Source: JANMDU01 sp031418715 (GTDB lineage Bacteria > Pseudomonadota > Gammaproteobacteria > Burkholderiales > Burkholderiaceae_C). From it: a stretch of 64,000 nt of DNA. The stretch lies in NCBI GenBank assembly GCA_031418715.1, contig JANOJL010000045.1, positions 186,001 through 250,000 on the forward strand, given 5' to 3'. The position numbers and the translations under genes were made by a program. Shown one piece after another: positions 34,501 through 42,020 of the stretch; positions within the stretch are counted from its first letter, which is position 1, and each line of letters starts with the position of its first letter. The notes below the pieces were generated by a model. It did not search any database. It saw nothing but the letters and a program-made list of their open reading frames with translations, and had not been told where the DNA came from.

Positions 34501-35037
34501 CGCCAAGCTCAAGGTGTCTTCTGGCGTTTGCACGCCGGGCTCCATACGAATCAAATATTGAATGTCTTGCTGCACCAGATGATTCACACCAATCAGAAAA
34601 TCAATGCTACGCTGTTCTTGGCGGTTGATTTTTTTCAGGTAAGCGGCCAACAAGGGCGTGGCTGGCGTTTGCGGCTCTGCCAGCAAGTAAGGCGCGAGCT
34701 CTTGCCCTTCTGTTGGGGTGTAAGTAAACGGATAGCGTTCTGTGCTCGGCTCAAGAAAGAAGTCAAACGGGTTGTAGACCGACATGTCGACCACCAAATC
34801 CACCGTGACCTTGAATTCCTTGACCTTTTCAGGAAAGACCAAGCGCGCCAAATAATTGGCGAACGGGTCTTGCTGCCAGTTCACAAAATGTCCGGCAGGC
34901 TCAACGTTGAGGGAATACGACACGACCCGGCTACGACAATGCGGCGCAGGCCGCAAACGCACCACTTGTGGCCCCAGCTGTACAGGATGGCTGTATTTGT
35001 AGTGTGTGACGTGATGAAGAGCAGCTTGAATGGTCAT
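31558..35037 (-). CDS. Large transglutaminase + DUF2126 protein
   Basis: A 1159-residue cytosolic protein. Residues about 1-110 are the transglutaminase N-terminal domain (HHVTHYKYSHPVQLGPQVVR), about 160-260 the core with Cys (RGSCRDSAWLLVNLLRHCG), His (DLHAWCEVYLPG) and Asp (WVGLDATSG). From about 340 to the end is the DUF2126 region (RLTMGGEPTFVAVGD and GGGNHFVMGG). Many homologues have the same two-part layout and the same neighbours. The substrate is not known; amidoligase/peptidase activity in a peptide-metabolite pathway has been predicted from genome context. It is the first gene of the operon, 64 bp before the ATP-grasp gene. Confidence 0.93.
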   Translation of the reverse strand: MTIQAALHHVTHYKYSHPVQLGPQVVRLRPAPHCRSRVVSYSLNVEPAGHFVNWQQDPFANYLARLVFPEKVKEFKVTVDLVVDMSVYNPFDFFLEPSTERYPFTYTPTEGQELAPYLLAEPQTPATPLLAAYLKKINRQEQRSIDFLIGVNHLVQQDIQYLIRMEPGVQTPEDTLSLARGSCRDSAWLLVNLLRHCGLAARFVSGYLIQLTPDVKALDGPSGTKVDFTDLHAWCEVYLPGAGWVGLDATSGLMAGEGHIPLACTPQPSSAAPIEGVVESSEVTFSHEMRITRFLETPRVTKPYTDEQWAQVVALGEQVDVDLKAGDVRLTMGGEPTFVAVGDRDAKEWNTDAQGPTKRAYATDIMHKLSQRYAPGGLVHIGQGKWYPGEQLPRWAFSILWRADGQSIWRNSALLADERKPQNYTSEDARRFIELLTQELGLPQVTQHPYICPAYEDAWYYMWREKRLPANVNVLDSRLNDPLERERIGHVFDQKLETVVGYVLPLQTFDESPKADLTTVKALPPTQATRWNTGRWHVRGGHLFLMPGDSALGYRLPLDTLPWVHTKDYPYIIEEDPMVARPPLAGTLTAPTSVSSGKVSTAAKTDAAREALPLESAHWLPRTALCAQVRGVPQDGEKKKSPQGKLLYIFMPPVARLESYLELVSAVERTAQALNLQVVLEGYPPPRDPRLKMLQVTPDPGVIEVNIQPVDNWRDLVENTEFLYNAAFETRLSAEKFMTDGKHTGTGGGNHFVMGGLTPSDSPFLRKPELLASLLSTWHNHPSLSYLFSGMFIGPTSQAPRVDEARNDQVYELEIALNEIVKASAKAKLNTGKDAAEQAMPPWLIDRTLRNILVDVTGNTHRSEFCIDKLYSPDSATGRLGLLELRSFEMPPHARMSVVQQLLLRAFIAHYWQHPRVTPLTRWGTQLHDKFLLPHFVWHDLLEVVAELNEAGYNFDAAWFAPHFEFRFPTIGTLPLAGMELTLRTALEPWHVMGEEGAPGGMARSVDSSLERIEVSVRNFNPSRYVITVNGHALPMQATGVAAEFVAGVRYIAWKPYSALHPSIGVHVPLVFDVMDTWAHRAVGGCQYHVAHPGGLSYESFPVNANEAESRRLNRFVPMGHTPGEQATIVAAVQGAPTRVGSSEFPYTLDLRRFGAADR

Positions 35038-35455
35038 GGCAGTGTGTTGATCGGCTTAGGCGCAGTGAAGCTCTGCAATATTTAAGCCTGATCTTGAATT
35101 CATCATACTTGGTTTAACTTTTCCTGAGGCGTTTGTCGTGCTCCCTTCATACGCCACGAGATCGTTAGAGAGATGGCAGCTCAAGCACTTCTTTGGTGCC
35201 TCTGCAAGCTTGCGGCAGTATTTACTCGCCACTTGGCAAATGTCACTGAATCATTTGCTATAAATTTAGTAGCTGAAAGCGCATATTTTGTAACGGATTA
35301 GGCTTATTTCATGTAAATAAATATGGGAATTGTTTGAGCAGGCCGACAGGATGTGAAATATCTGACCAGCAGACAACAGTTGGCAAAAGCATTAGGAGAT
35401 GCGGTGGTGCTGGGTTTCAATGAAGCTTCTTTCAACCCATTCAAGGAGTTTTCTT
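35038..35455. other. Gene-free region upstream of the DUF2126 operon and EF-hand gene
   Basis: It separates the minus-strand operon from a plus-strand gene and so holds two promoters. It contains one repeat copy (35254-35315). No open frame with a ribosome site and no clear regulator site was found. Confidence 0.5.
35254..35315 (-). repeat. Interspersed palindromic element, copy 9
   Basis: On the minus strand: AAATAAGCCTAATCCGTTAC, AAAATATGCGCTTTCAGC, then TACTAAATTTATAGCAAATG. The core matches with several changes. Confidence 0.8.
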
Positions 35456-35800
35456 ATGAATTCAAGTTTCTCTTCCAAAGCCCTCAAGCGCCAACAACGC
35501 AAGGCTGAAAAGAGCTTCGTCGGAAGGCATTTCAACACCTTCAGCTTAGCCATCGTCACCGTGGCAGCGCTGCACATGAACCCAGCCATCGCCCAAATGA
35601 GTGCGCCCGCCAAGCCCGCGCCAGAGATGAACGCCAAGGTGCAAGAGGCTTTTTCTCGCGCTGATAAAAATGCCGACAACAAGCTGAGCAAAGAAGAAGC
35701 GGCCGTGATGCCCGCGATTGCTGAAGCCTTTGACAAAGCCGATGTGGACAAAGACGGCTTCTTGTCCAAGGCAGAGTTTGCGGAGGTGGCCAAAGAGTAA
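35456..35800 (+). CDS. Exported EF-hand calcium-binding protein
   Basis: A 114-residue protein starting at ATG 35456, with AAGGAG at ideal spacing. The N-terminus is charged then hydrophobic (FNTFSLAIVTVAALHMNPAIA), a signal peptide with a cut near AIAQ. Two EF-hand loops follow: DKNADNKLSKEE and DVDKDGFLSKAE, each with Asp at positions 1, 3 and 5 of the loop and Glu at position 12. It is probably a periplasmic Ca2+-binding or Ca2+-sensing protein. Monocistronic; a stem-loop follows it at 35851-35888. No enzyme function is implied. Confidence 0.85.
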   Translation: MNSSFSSKALKRQQRKAEKSFVGRHFNTFSLAIVTVAALHMNPAIAQMSAPAKPAPEMNAKVQEAFSRADKNADNKLSKEEAAVMPAIAEAFDKADVDKDGFLSKAEFAEVAKE

Positions 35801-35850
35801 GGCCCACCCCCGCCTTGAGGCCGCAGATTGGATCAGCGAACAACAAGTTG

Positions 35851-35888
35851 AACAAAGCGTCTGCTTGATTGCCGACAGACGCTTTGTT
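35851..35888 (+). terminator. Hairpin after EF-hand gene
   Basis: A 13-bp perfect stem AACAAAGCGTCTG with CAGACGCTTTGTT and a 12-base loop, 50 bp after the stop. No T-run follows, so it may be an imperfect or Rho-assisted terminator. Confidence 0.45.
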
Positions 35889-36025
35889 GATCTCGCGAAG
35901 GCCTTTGCCAAGGCAAGGGAAAGAAGTAGCGTGGGGCGCTGCCGAGGGAGACGTTTTACTGCGCTTTGCTTAAGCTGCGCAAGGCGGTTTCCCGAGAACT
36001 AGAGAATAGATCGAGGATGCGTTAA

Positions 36026-36095
36026 ATGACTATTAATTTGATAGCAAACTATATAGATAATATAACGGGAGGTGCTCTATTTCTTCTTAAAAAGT
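36026..36095 (-). repeat. Interspersed palindromic element, copy 10
   Basis: On the minus strand: GAGCACCTCCCGTTATATTA, then TTTGCTATCAAATTAATAGT. The distal part overlaps the last codons and the stop (36077-36079) of the holin-like gene. Confidence 0.85.
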
Positions 36096-36430
36096 CGCTC
36101 TAAAGCAGCCTCGATAACGAGCCCAGCCACAGAGTAAAGTACCGAGCCGATCAGCGCTGCCGTGAAGTTGCGCACGGCAAAGCCGTCAAGAAGACCGGAA
36201 GCCATGTAGAACATCAGCGCGTTGATCACGAAGAGGAACAAGCCCAACGTGATCACAGTGACGGGTAGCGTGAGGATCACAAAGATGGGGCGGACAATTG
36301 TGTTGAGCAAGCCAATCACAAATGCGGCGATCAAAGCGGCCACAAAGCTGGTGACCACAACGCCTGAATAAAAATGCGCCACAGCCAGCAAGGCTGCAGC
36401 GCTGAGTAACCATTTGGCAAGTAATTTCAT
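36077..36430 (-). CDS. Phage holin-family 4-TM membrane protein
   Basis: A 117-residue protein with four hydrophobic segments separated by short loops (LLSAAALLAVAHFYSGVVV, FVIGLLNTIVRPIFVILTLP, ITLGLFLFVINALMFYMASG and a C-terminal helix) and a Lys-rich tail. It belongs to the widespread phage-holin superfamily IV (DUF/COG1950 type), an inner-membrane family unrelated to active phage in most genomes; no phage genes are near. The start chosen is ATG 36430. It is probably monocistronic. Its end lies in a repeat element. Confidence 0.8.
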   Translation of the reverse strand: MKLLAKWLLSAAALLAVAHFYSGVVVTSFVAALIAAFVIGLLNTIVRPIFVILTLPVTVITLGLFLFVINALMFYMASGLLDGFAVRNFTAALIGSVLYSVAGLVIEAALERLFKKK

Positions 36431-36486
36431 CAGCACAGCATACCATCTGCGCTAGCCCTCGCTGCGGATGAGCGCAGCTGGAAAGC

Positions 36487-36921
36487 CTAGGCGTAAACCG
36501 GCGAGCCCGACAGGAAAAGCAAACCTGTCGATGCAGGCTGAGTCACAGGTAGTGGCGTCACCACGGGCTGCATCTCCACGCCGAATTTCGGGCGCCTTGC
36601 ATCAATCACCTGCGCTTGCCCCAAATCTTTGAGCAGCATTTGCGTGTATTCAGGCAATGGCCCGTTGGCCACTTCGCAAAACACATGGTCTTCGCGGCGA
36701 ATCATCGGCACAAACTGCGAAAAGAGTTTGTCGCACCATTTGTCGCGCCAATTCTCGCGCGAGCTGTGGCTGAGCCATTTGCCGATACGGCGTGTCATGC
36801 GTGGTGCGCAGGCTACCAGGATGAATCGCTTGATCTGCGGCTGATGCAAGACCTTCTCAAGCTCGCGCTTTGCGTATTCAGCATCATCCAAATAAACGAC
36901 ATAGGTATCAAGACGGTTCAT
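36487..36921 (-). CDS. Conserved hypothetical protein (144 aa)
   Basis: No family recognised. A cytosolic protein with an initial alpha/beta half (TYVVYLDDAEYAKRELEKVL, FILVACAPRMTRRIGKWLSH) and a conserved-looking Trp/Cys/Arg patch (RENWRDKWCDKLFSQFVPMI). A Pro-rich tail ends the chain. Start ATG with AGGAG eight bases upstream. The FILVACAPRM..IGKWLS style resembles the nucleotidyl/host-attachment-like alpha/beta proteins, but this is weak. Flanked by the holin-like gene on the same strand (56 bp). Confidence 0.7.
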   Translation of the reverse strand: MNRLDTYVVYLDDAEYAKRELEKVLHQPQIKRFILVACAPRMTRRIGKWLSHSSRENWRDKWCDKLFSQFVPMIRREDHVFCEVANGPLPEYTQMLLKDLGQAQVIDARRPKFGVEMQPVVTPLPVTQPASTGLLFLSGSPVYA

Positions 36922-37025
36922 ACAAATCTCCTGCGCCTAATAAGGCAATTACTGTCAGAGAAACGAGTCGCTGGAAAAGTTGCACATCAGATGTTGCGAT
37001 CTGTGTGCATCTGTTTTTCAAACGC

Positions 37026-37259
37026 TCAAGAAGTTGCGGCATTGTTGCCAGCCGCTGCCAGCGCTTTGCCGCCATAGACCACGATGGCTTTCATCGCACC
37101 CCAGAAGATGACCGCCCCTGGACCGCCATGCTCTTCGCCGCATTGGTCGGCCAGCAGTTTGTAGGCGATCCACAGAAGCCTGAGGACACCGACCAGCAAG
37201 AGGTGGAGAATAATTGCATCTTCTATCTTCCGTGTTATGTTCAAAGAAACTGGATCCAT
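37026..37259 (-). CDS. Small hypothetical membrane protein
   Basis: 77 residues if started at ATG 37259; a long upstream extension to 37496 reads through low-quality sequence and was not used. One hydrophobic segment (DAIILHLLLVGVLRLLWIAY) is followed by a Gly-rich second hydrophobic stretch (GAVIFWGAMKAIVVYGG). No good ribosome site and no known family, so it may be a chance frame. It lies in the otherwise gene-poor stretch upstream of the terC riboswitch. Confidence 0.35.
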   Translation of the reverse strand: MDPVSLNITRKIEDAIILHLLLVGVLRLLWIAYKLLADQCGEEHGGPGAVIFWGAMKAIVVYGGKALAAAGNNAATS

Positions 37260-37568
37260 ACAGCTGCTTGAAGCACACGGGATGAGGAGGTCTGGGGGAA
37301 AGACACCTTCGATCCAGCAAACCTGCAAGCAGCAGGGTGAATCGAAGGTCTTGCTCAGTGAAGTCTTGGCAAGCCGCCAAAAGTCACCTGATACACCGGA
37401 AGGAGAAAATCCTTCGTACTGACGATGCATCTGTGAGGAGCTACTCCCCTTCATAAAAAACATTGTTGCATAAAACACCTTTTTTGTCCAAGACAAACCT
37501 TTTTTCTAAGAGGTTTATTCGAACTTCTCATGCGCCTCTCACAAATCTTGCGCAGAATATATGTTCTC
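37260..37568. other. Gene-free region upstream of the terC riboswitch
   Basis: AT-rich in parts (TTTTTTGTCCAAGACAAACC). It should hold the promoter for the terC leader RNA. No gene could be supported on either strand. Confidence 0.45.
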
Positions 37569-37682
37569 CCGGAAGGGGAGTAGCGCAGCGTTTTGCAATG
37601 AAACGCTGCCTGTGTGTCGTCAATACGTTGCTGCTCGGTTGCAGCTTCCGGTGCACAGGAATCCCCTCGCGAGACCTTTCGG
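37569..37682 (+). promoter_or_regulatory. yybP-ykoY (manganese) riboswitch upstream of terC
   Basis: The leader carries the hallmark GGGGAGTAGC near its 5' end (37575-37584), a 9-bp stem at 37585-37609 (GCAGCGTTT with AAACGCTGC), a TCGTCA element, and the 3' hallmark CGAGACCTTT. The ends pair as P1: 37569-37576 (CCGGAAGG) with 37675-37682 (CCTTTCGG, one G-U). In other bacteria this RNA binds Mn2+ and turns on exporters such as MntP and TerC/Alx proteins. It ends 54 bp before the terC start. Class identity is strong; the response has not been tested. Confidence 0.88.
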
Positions 37683-37735
37683 ATATAACAGCACGGGTGC
37701 TAGATTGCCTTGTGCCAAAACCAGAAAGGTACGTC

Positions 37736-38701
37736 ATGTTTGAATCCGTAGCGCCCATGTGGCTGTGGGTGGTTTTTATTGCGATCGTCATCGCTGCTCT
37801 CATCGTTGATTTTGTGATCTTGAACAAACAAGGTTCGCACGAGGTGACTGTCAAGGAAGCGATCAATTGGTCCATCGTGTGGGTGGCACTGAGCTTTTTA
37901 TTCAACGGCCTGTTTTGGTGGGCGGTGAAAGACACCACGGGCGATGCGTCGGTTGCCAACGAAAAGGCGCTTGAATTTTTAACCGGCTATTTGATTGAAA
38001 AATCATTGGCGGTCGACAACATCTTCGTCTTCCTGATGATCTTCACGTATTTTGCTGTGCCTCCGGTCTACCAAAAACGGGTCTTGATGATCGGCATCAT
38101 CGGCGCAATTGTGCTTCGTACGATCATGATCTTGGTGGGCGGTTGGTTGTTGCAGCAATTCCACTGGATTTTGTACATCTTCGGCGCATTCCTGATCCTC
38201 ACGGGTCTCAAAATGTGGTGGGCTGCTGGCAAAGAGCAATCGCTCGATGAAAACCCTGCCTTGAAACTGCTTCGCAAGATCTTGCCAGTGAGTAAAAATT
38301 ACGATGGCGAGAAATTCTGGACGATGGAAAACGGCAAGAAAATCGCCACGCCACTGTTCATGGTGATCTGCTTGGTGGCATTAACTGATGTGATCTTCGC
38401 AGTGGATTCGATCCCGGCGATTTTCGCAATCACCAAGGATCCTTTCATCGTATTGACCAGTAACGTGTTCGCCATCCTCGGCCTGCGCGCGATGTATTTC
38501 TTGTTGGCTGCCGTAGCAAGCAAATTCCACTTGCTGACCTATGGTTTGGCTGTGATTTTGGTGTTCATCGGTACGAAAATGATGTTGATCGACATCTTCA
38601 AAATCCCTGTGGTGATCTCGTTGCTGACGGTGGTGGGCATTTTGGCGGTCACAATGATCTGGAGTGTCAGGACATCGCCGAAGGATGAGAAGTCAGTTTG
38701 A
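37736..38701 (+). CDS. TerC/Alx-family inner-membrane protein
   Basis: A 321-residue protein with about eight membrane segments and the family blocks EFLTGYLIEKSLAVDNIFVF and DVIFAVDSIPAIFAI (acidic residues inside helices, expected metal ligands). The start ATG 37736 has AGAAAGG six bases upstream; the longer upstream frame covers the riboswitch and is not coding. Alx/TerC members are linked to Mn2+ export at high pH or Mn stress, which fits the Mn riboswitch in front. A strong terminator follows. Alternative role, membrane-protein metalation, has been proposed for the family. Confidence 0.93.
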   Translation: MFESVAPMWLWVVFIAIVIAALIVDFVILNKQGSHEVTVKEAINWSIVWVALSFLFNGLFWWAVKDTTGDASVANEKALEFLTGYLIEKSLAVDNIFVFLMIFTYFAVPPVYQKRVLMIGIIGAIVLRTIMILVGGWLLQQFHWILYIFGAFLILTGLKMWWAAGKEQSLDENPALKLLRKILPVSKNYDGEKFWTMENGKKIATPLFMVICLVALTDVIFAVDSIPAIFAITKDPFIVLTSNVFAILGLRAMYFLLAAVASKFHLLTYGLAVILVFIGTKMMLIDIFKIPVVISLLTVVGILAVTMIWSVRTSPKDEKSV

Positions 38702-38723
38702 TTCTTCTTTGATAGCAAAAAAT

Positions 38724-38747
38724 AAAAGCCAGGTTCGCCTGGCTTTT
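38724..38747 (+). terminator. Bidirectional terminator between terC and corA
   Basis: AAAAGCCAGG, TTCG loop, CCTGGCTTTT: a 10-bp perfect stem with A and T tracts on both flanks, placed between convergent genes. Confidence 0.9.
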
Positions 38748-38814
38748 ATGCTTCAGAGACACGAAGTCTTGCTCAAGCTTGTATTTTTCAAGGCCGAGAG
38801 GCGAGGAGAAAGCA

Positions 38815-39804
38815 TCAACCCTTCAACCAACCACGCTTCCTGAAATACCACATCGGCAAAATCGCACTCGCCAGCATCAGCGCCACAACGAACGGATAAG
38901 CCGAAGCCCCCAAAGCCTGCACCTCAGGAATCTGCATGTTCATGCCGTAAATGCTGGCAATGAGCGTGGGCGGCAGTAGCGCTACGCTGGCCACAGAGAA
39001 GATTTTGATGATCTTGTTTTGGTTGATGTTGATGAAGCCGACGACCGCATCCATCAAGAAGTTGATCTTGTCAAAGAGAAAAGCCGTGTGGGAATCGAGC
39101 GAATCGATGTCGCGCAAAATTTGGCGTGCTTCGTTGTGCTGCTCTGGCGAGAGCATCTTGCTGCGCATCATGAACGAGAGGGCGCGACGCGTGTCCATCA
39201 TGTTGCGGCGGATTCGGCCATTTAAATCTTCTTGCCGGGCGATGTTGGCCAAAACATCAGCGGCCAACGCATCCGTCACTTCGCCTTTGAGCACTTGGCT
39301 GCTGGTTTTTTCCAACGCATCGTGAATGCCCTCAAGTGCATCGGCGCAGTATTCCGCATCCGCGTCATACAGCTTGAGCAATACTTCTCTGGCATCTTCA
39401 ATCAGCCCCGGCATGCGCCGCGCACGCAGGCGCAACAGGCGGAAGATGGGAATGTCTTCATCGTGAATCGAAAACAAAACGCCCTTGCTCTTCAACTCAT
39501 CGTTGTGCAGGTTCAAGATAAAAGCCACGCGCTCGGTGCGTGATTCTTCGTCGTCAATCAAAAAGTCTGAGCGGATATGCAGATCGCCGTTGTCTGCTTC
39601 GTAAAAACGAGCGGATTCTTCGATGTCTTCGTCCATCGCGTCATCGGGGATCGACAAGCCGTAATGCTGCTTGATCCAGGCCTTTTCTTCAGGCGTAGGT
39701 GATTCCAAATCTACCCAAACGGGTTGGAATTTCGTGAGCTCTTCGAGCGATTCAATCTCTTCTTGGAAGAGGCGGCCATTGGCCAGCGTAAAAATGTTGA
39801 GCAT
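38815..39804 (-). CDS. corA: CorA-family Mg2+/Co2+ channel
   Basis: A 329-residue protein with a long cytosolic N-terminal domain and two C-terminal helices; the pore signature YGMNMQ follows the first helix (VASVALLPPTLIASIYGMNM), then a short periplasmic loop and the final helix with a basic C-terminus (FRKRGWLKG). It forms a homopentameric channel for Mg2+ (and Co2+, Ni2+). Convergent with terC, another metal-related gene, though they have separate promoters. Start ATG 39804. Confidence 0.95.
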   Translation of the reverse strand: MLNIFTLANGRLFQEEIESLEELTKFQPVWVDLESPTPEEKAWIKQHYGLSIPDDAMDEDIEESARFYEADNGDLHIRSDFLIDDEESRTERVAFILNLHNDELKSKGVLFSIHDEDIPIFRLLRLRARRMPGLIEDAREVLLKLYDADAEYCADALEGIHDALEKTSSQVLKGEVTDALAADVLANIARQEDLNGRIRRNMMDTRRALSFMMRSKMLSPEQHNEARQILRDIDSLDSHTAFLFDKINFLMDAVVGFININQNKIIKIFSVASVALLPPTLIASIYGMNMQIPEVQALGASAYPFVVALMLASAILPMWYFRKRGWLKG

Positions 39805-39987
39805 GGTGGGGCTCCAACTTAAAGGATGCGGGAAATGTAGAGAAGCTTCCCCTGCCCGCGCGAACCGCTAGATTCAACCACCAGCCAAGGAAGCTACCAA
39901 CTGGGCGAGTTGTCCAAGGTTTTGCTCCGAAATGAAGATGCGCGATTATCACCTCAAAACACCTGCGCCAACCGGGATAATCGGCTC

Positions 39988-41475
39988 ATGCCCCAGTTTG
40001 ACCGCTTTCGCCTCCTCCTTGCTGCCAGCCTTGTGCTGTTCTCATGTTTCGTCTCTGCGCAGACCTTGCCCAAAGAGGTTTTGCTGGCGCTCTCACGGGC
40101 GGGTGTGCCGCCGCATGCCATCAGCGTGATAGTGCAAGCGTTGCCTGCGCAAACCACTGTCGCTATCACCACTGGCACGTTTACCCAAACGCAGTCCGAG
40201 TCACCTGCGCCCTTGATCAAACACCGCATCGATGCCGTCTTAAACCCCGCTTCGGTGATGAAGCTCTTCACCACCTATGCCGCGCTCGACCAACTGGGTG
40301 CAGATTTCACCTGGAAAAACCGCGTCTATATTGATGGCACGTTGGAAGGCGGTATCCTGCAAGGCAACCTGATTTTGCGCGGCAGCGGAGACCCCAAGCT
40401 GGTATTGGAGCGCATTGACGAACTGTTCAAACAGGTGTTGGCCAAAGGTGTGCGCGAGGTGCGCGGCGACATCATTTTGGATCGGCGCGTATTTGACGTA
40501 CCCGACAAAAACCCCGCAGATTTTGACGACGAGCCGCTTCGCCCGTACAACGCCGTGCCAGATGGCTTGCTGCTCAACTTCAAATCGCTGATCTTTACTT
40601 TCGCCCCCGACGCCACTGGCAAACGCGCCATGCTGCGCAGCGAGCCGCCAATAGCAGGCGTGGAGATTCCAGTGGAAGTGACCGCTTCGTATGGCGCTTG
40701 TGGCGATTGGCGTGGCAGCTTGCAGGCCGATTTTTCCAACGCGGATCGGGTGGCGTTTTCCGGCCGCTACCCGTTGGCCTGCGGTGAGCGCACCTGGCCC
40801 GTGGCTTATGTGGCACCGCGTCAATATGCGGGGCGCGTGCTTGAGGCCATGTGGCGCAATGCGGGCGGCCAACTCAGCGGCACGGTGCGAGAAGAAGCGC
40901 TGCCGCGCACGGCGCGTTTGCTCGTCAGCGCCGACTCGTTGCCGTTGTCGGACATCATTGCCGATGTGAACAAATTTTCTAACAACGTGATGGCGCAACA
41001 GGTTTTCCTCACGCTCTCTAACCAATTGCCCAGCCCCGGGCGCACGGGCAGCTTCGCCGCTTCGCAGCGCCAACTGCTGGCTTGGTGGAAAACCCGCCTG
41101 CCCGAGCAGCTCAGCCCCGTGTTAGACAACGGCAGTGGCCTCTCGCGCAAAGAGCGCGCCAGCGCCGCCGCCATCAATGCCTTGCTGCAACACGCTGCGG
41201 GCAGCAAGCAAGCGCAGGTGTTTGCCAATTCGATGGGGATCGCGGGCGTGGACGGCACGGTGGCACGCATGCGCGAGCGCAATGGCGCATCTGCGGCGAT
41301 TGGCCAAGCCCAGCTCAAAACCGGCACCTTGAAAGACGTGGCCGCGATCGCAGGCTATGCCAATGCCCAAAACGGCCAGCGCTACAGCCTCGTCGCCATC
41401 ATCAACCACCCTAACGCAAGCGCAGCCCGCCCCGCGCTGGATGCGCTGGTGGAATGGGCGGTTAAACAACGCTGA
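39988..41475 (+). CDS. dacB: D-alanyl-D-alanine carboxypeptidase/endopeptidase (PBP4 type)
   Basis: A 495-residue exported protein. The start at ATG 39988 gives a signal peptide (FRLLLAASLVLFSCFVSAQ). The penicillin-binding active site is complete: Ser89-x-x-Lys92 in PASVMKLFTTYAAL, the SxN motif in FSNNVMAQQ and KTG in QLKTGTLKDVAAIAGY. The large insert between the first two motifs is as in class-C PBP4 (DacB), which trims and cleaves cross-links in peptidoglycan in the periplasm. Monocistronic; followed by repeat copy 11. Confidence 0.95.
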   Translation: MPQFDRFRLLLAASLVLFSCFVSAQTLPKEVLLALSRAGVPPHAISVIVQALPAQTTVAITTGTFTQTQSESPAPLIKHRIDAVLNPASVMKLFTTYAALDQLGADFTWKNRVYIDGTLEGGILQGNLILRGSGDPKLVLERIDELFKQVLAKGVREVRGDIILDRRVFDVPDKNPADFDDEPLRPYNAVPDGLLLNFKSLIFTFAPDATGKRAMLRSEPPIAGVEIPVEVTASYGACGDWRGSLQADFSNADRVAFSGRYPLACGERTWPVAYVAPRQYAGRVLEAMWRNAGGQLSGTVREEALPRTARLLVSADSLPLSDIIADVNKFSNNVMAQQVFLTLSNQLPSPGRTGSFAASQRQLLAWWKTRLPEQLSPVLDNGSGLSRKERASAAAINALLQHAAGSKQAQVFANSMGIAGVDGTVARMRERNGASAAIGQAQLKTGTLKDVAAIAGYANAQNGQRYSLVAIINHPNASAARPALDALVEWAVKQR

Positions 41476-41520
41476 GCGGCCAGCAATCGCCCTTGTGTCC
41501 CCAGATTTTCTTGCAGAGCT

Positions 41521-41590
41521 ATTTTTAAGTCTTTTGAGCCACACGCCGTTATAAAGTCTGCGCAGTATGCTCACTAATTCATAGCGTCTA
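41521..41590 (+). repeat. Interspersed palindromic element, copy 11
   Basis: ATTTTTAAGTCTTTTGAGCC, then CGCCGTTATAAAGTCTGCGC, then AGTATGCTCACTAATTCATA. It ends a few bases before the SemiSWEET start. Confidence 0.85.
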
Positions 41591-41592
41591 TC

Positions 41593-41847
41593 ATGCCCCA
41601 CACCGACCTCATCGGCTACATCGCCGCCTGCTTCACCACCTTCAGCTTCATCCCGCAAGCCCTGAAAACCTTCCGCACCAAAGATGTCAGCGGCATCTCG
41701 CTGGGTATGTATAGCTGCTTCACCGCAGGCGTGGCGCTCTGGCTCGTCTATGGCATCTTGCTCAGCGCCTGGCCCATCGTGATCGCCAATGTCATCACCC
41801 TGAGCTTGGCACTGAGCATCTTGGCGATGAAGCTGAAATACCGCTGA
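41593..41847 (+). CDS. SemiSWEET sugar transporter
   Basis: An 84-residue, three-helix MtN3/PQ-loop protein (IAACFTTFSFIPQALKTFRT with the PQ motif, then MYSCFTAGVALWLVYGILLS and a third helix). Dimers form the whole transporter, moving sugars across the inner membrane down their gradient. Length and the single PQ-loop unit are typical. The start ATG is only a few bases from the repeat element, so the repeat may form part of the 5' leader. Monocistronic. Confidence 0.9.
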   Translation: MPHTDLIGYIAACFTTFSFIPQALKTFRTKDVSGISLGMYSCFTAGVALWLVYGILLSAWPIVIANVITLSLALSILAMKLKYR

Positions 41848-41970
41848 GCTTTGACTGAACTATCGGGCGGCTTCTCGCCATAGCCGTATTATTTTAGAGT
41901 CGCTTTTCCAACACAAGTCAGTGATAACCCCCTGACACCGCAGGGGTACTTCGGCTTACGATGCAGGATC

Positions 41971-41992
41971 AAATAGAACGATCGTTCTATTT
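41971..41992. promoter_or_regulatory. 22-bp perfect palindrome, TetR-type operator candidate
   Basis: AAATAGAACGA and its exact reverse complement TCGTTCTATTT are joined without a spacer, 29 bp before the GDSL lipoprotein start. Perfect AT-flanked palindromes with a central CGATCG are typical of TetR/AcrR operators. No TetR-like gene is adjacent, so the regulator would act in trans. Confidence 0.7.
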
Positions 41993-42020
41993 AAAATTTT
42001 CTATGCACACAGGAGCACAT

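Noticed and set aside
36077..36430. Prophage remnant suggested by the holin-family protein
   Set aside because: This 4-TM family is common on bacterial chromosomes, and no other phage gene is near.
37260..37496. N-terminal extension of the 77-residue minus-strand ORF
   Set aside because: Cys/Pro-rich, no ribosome site, and not gene-like; only the part from 37259 was kept, with low confidence.
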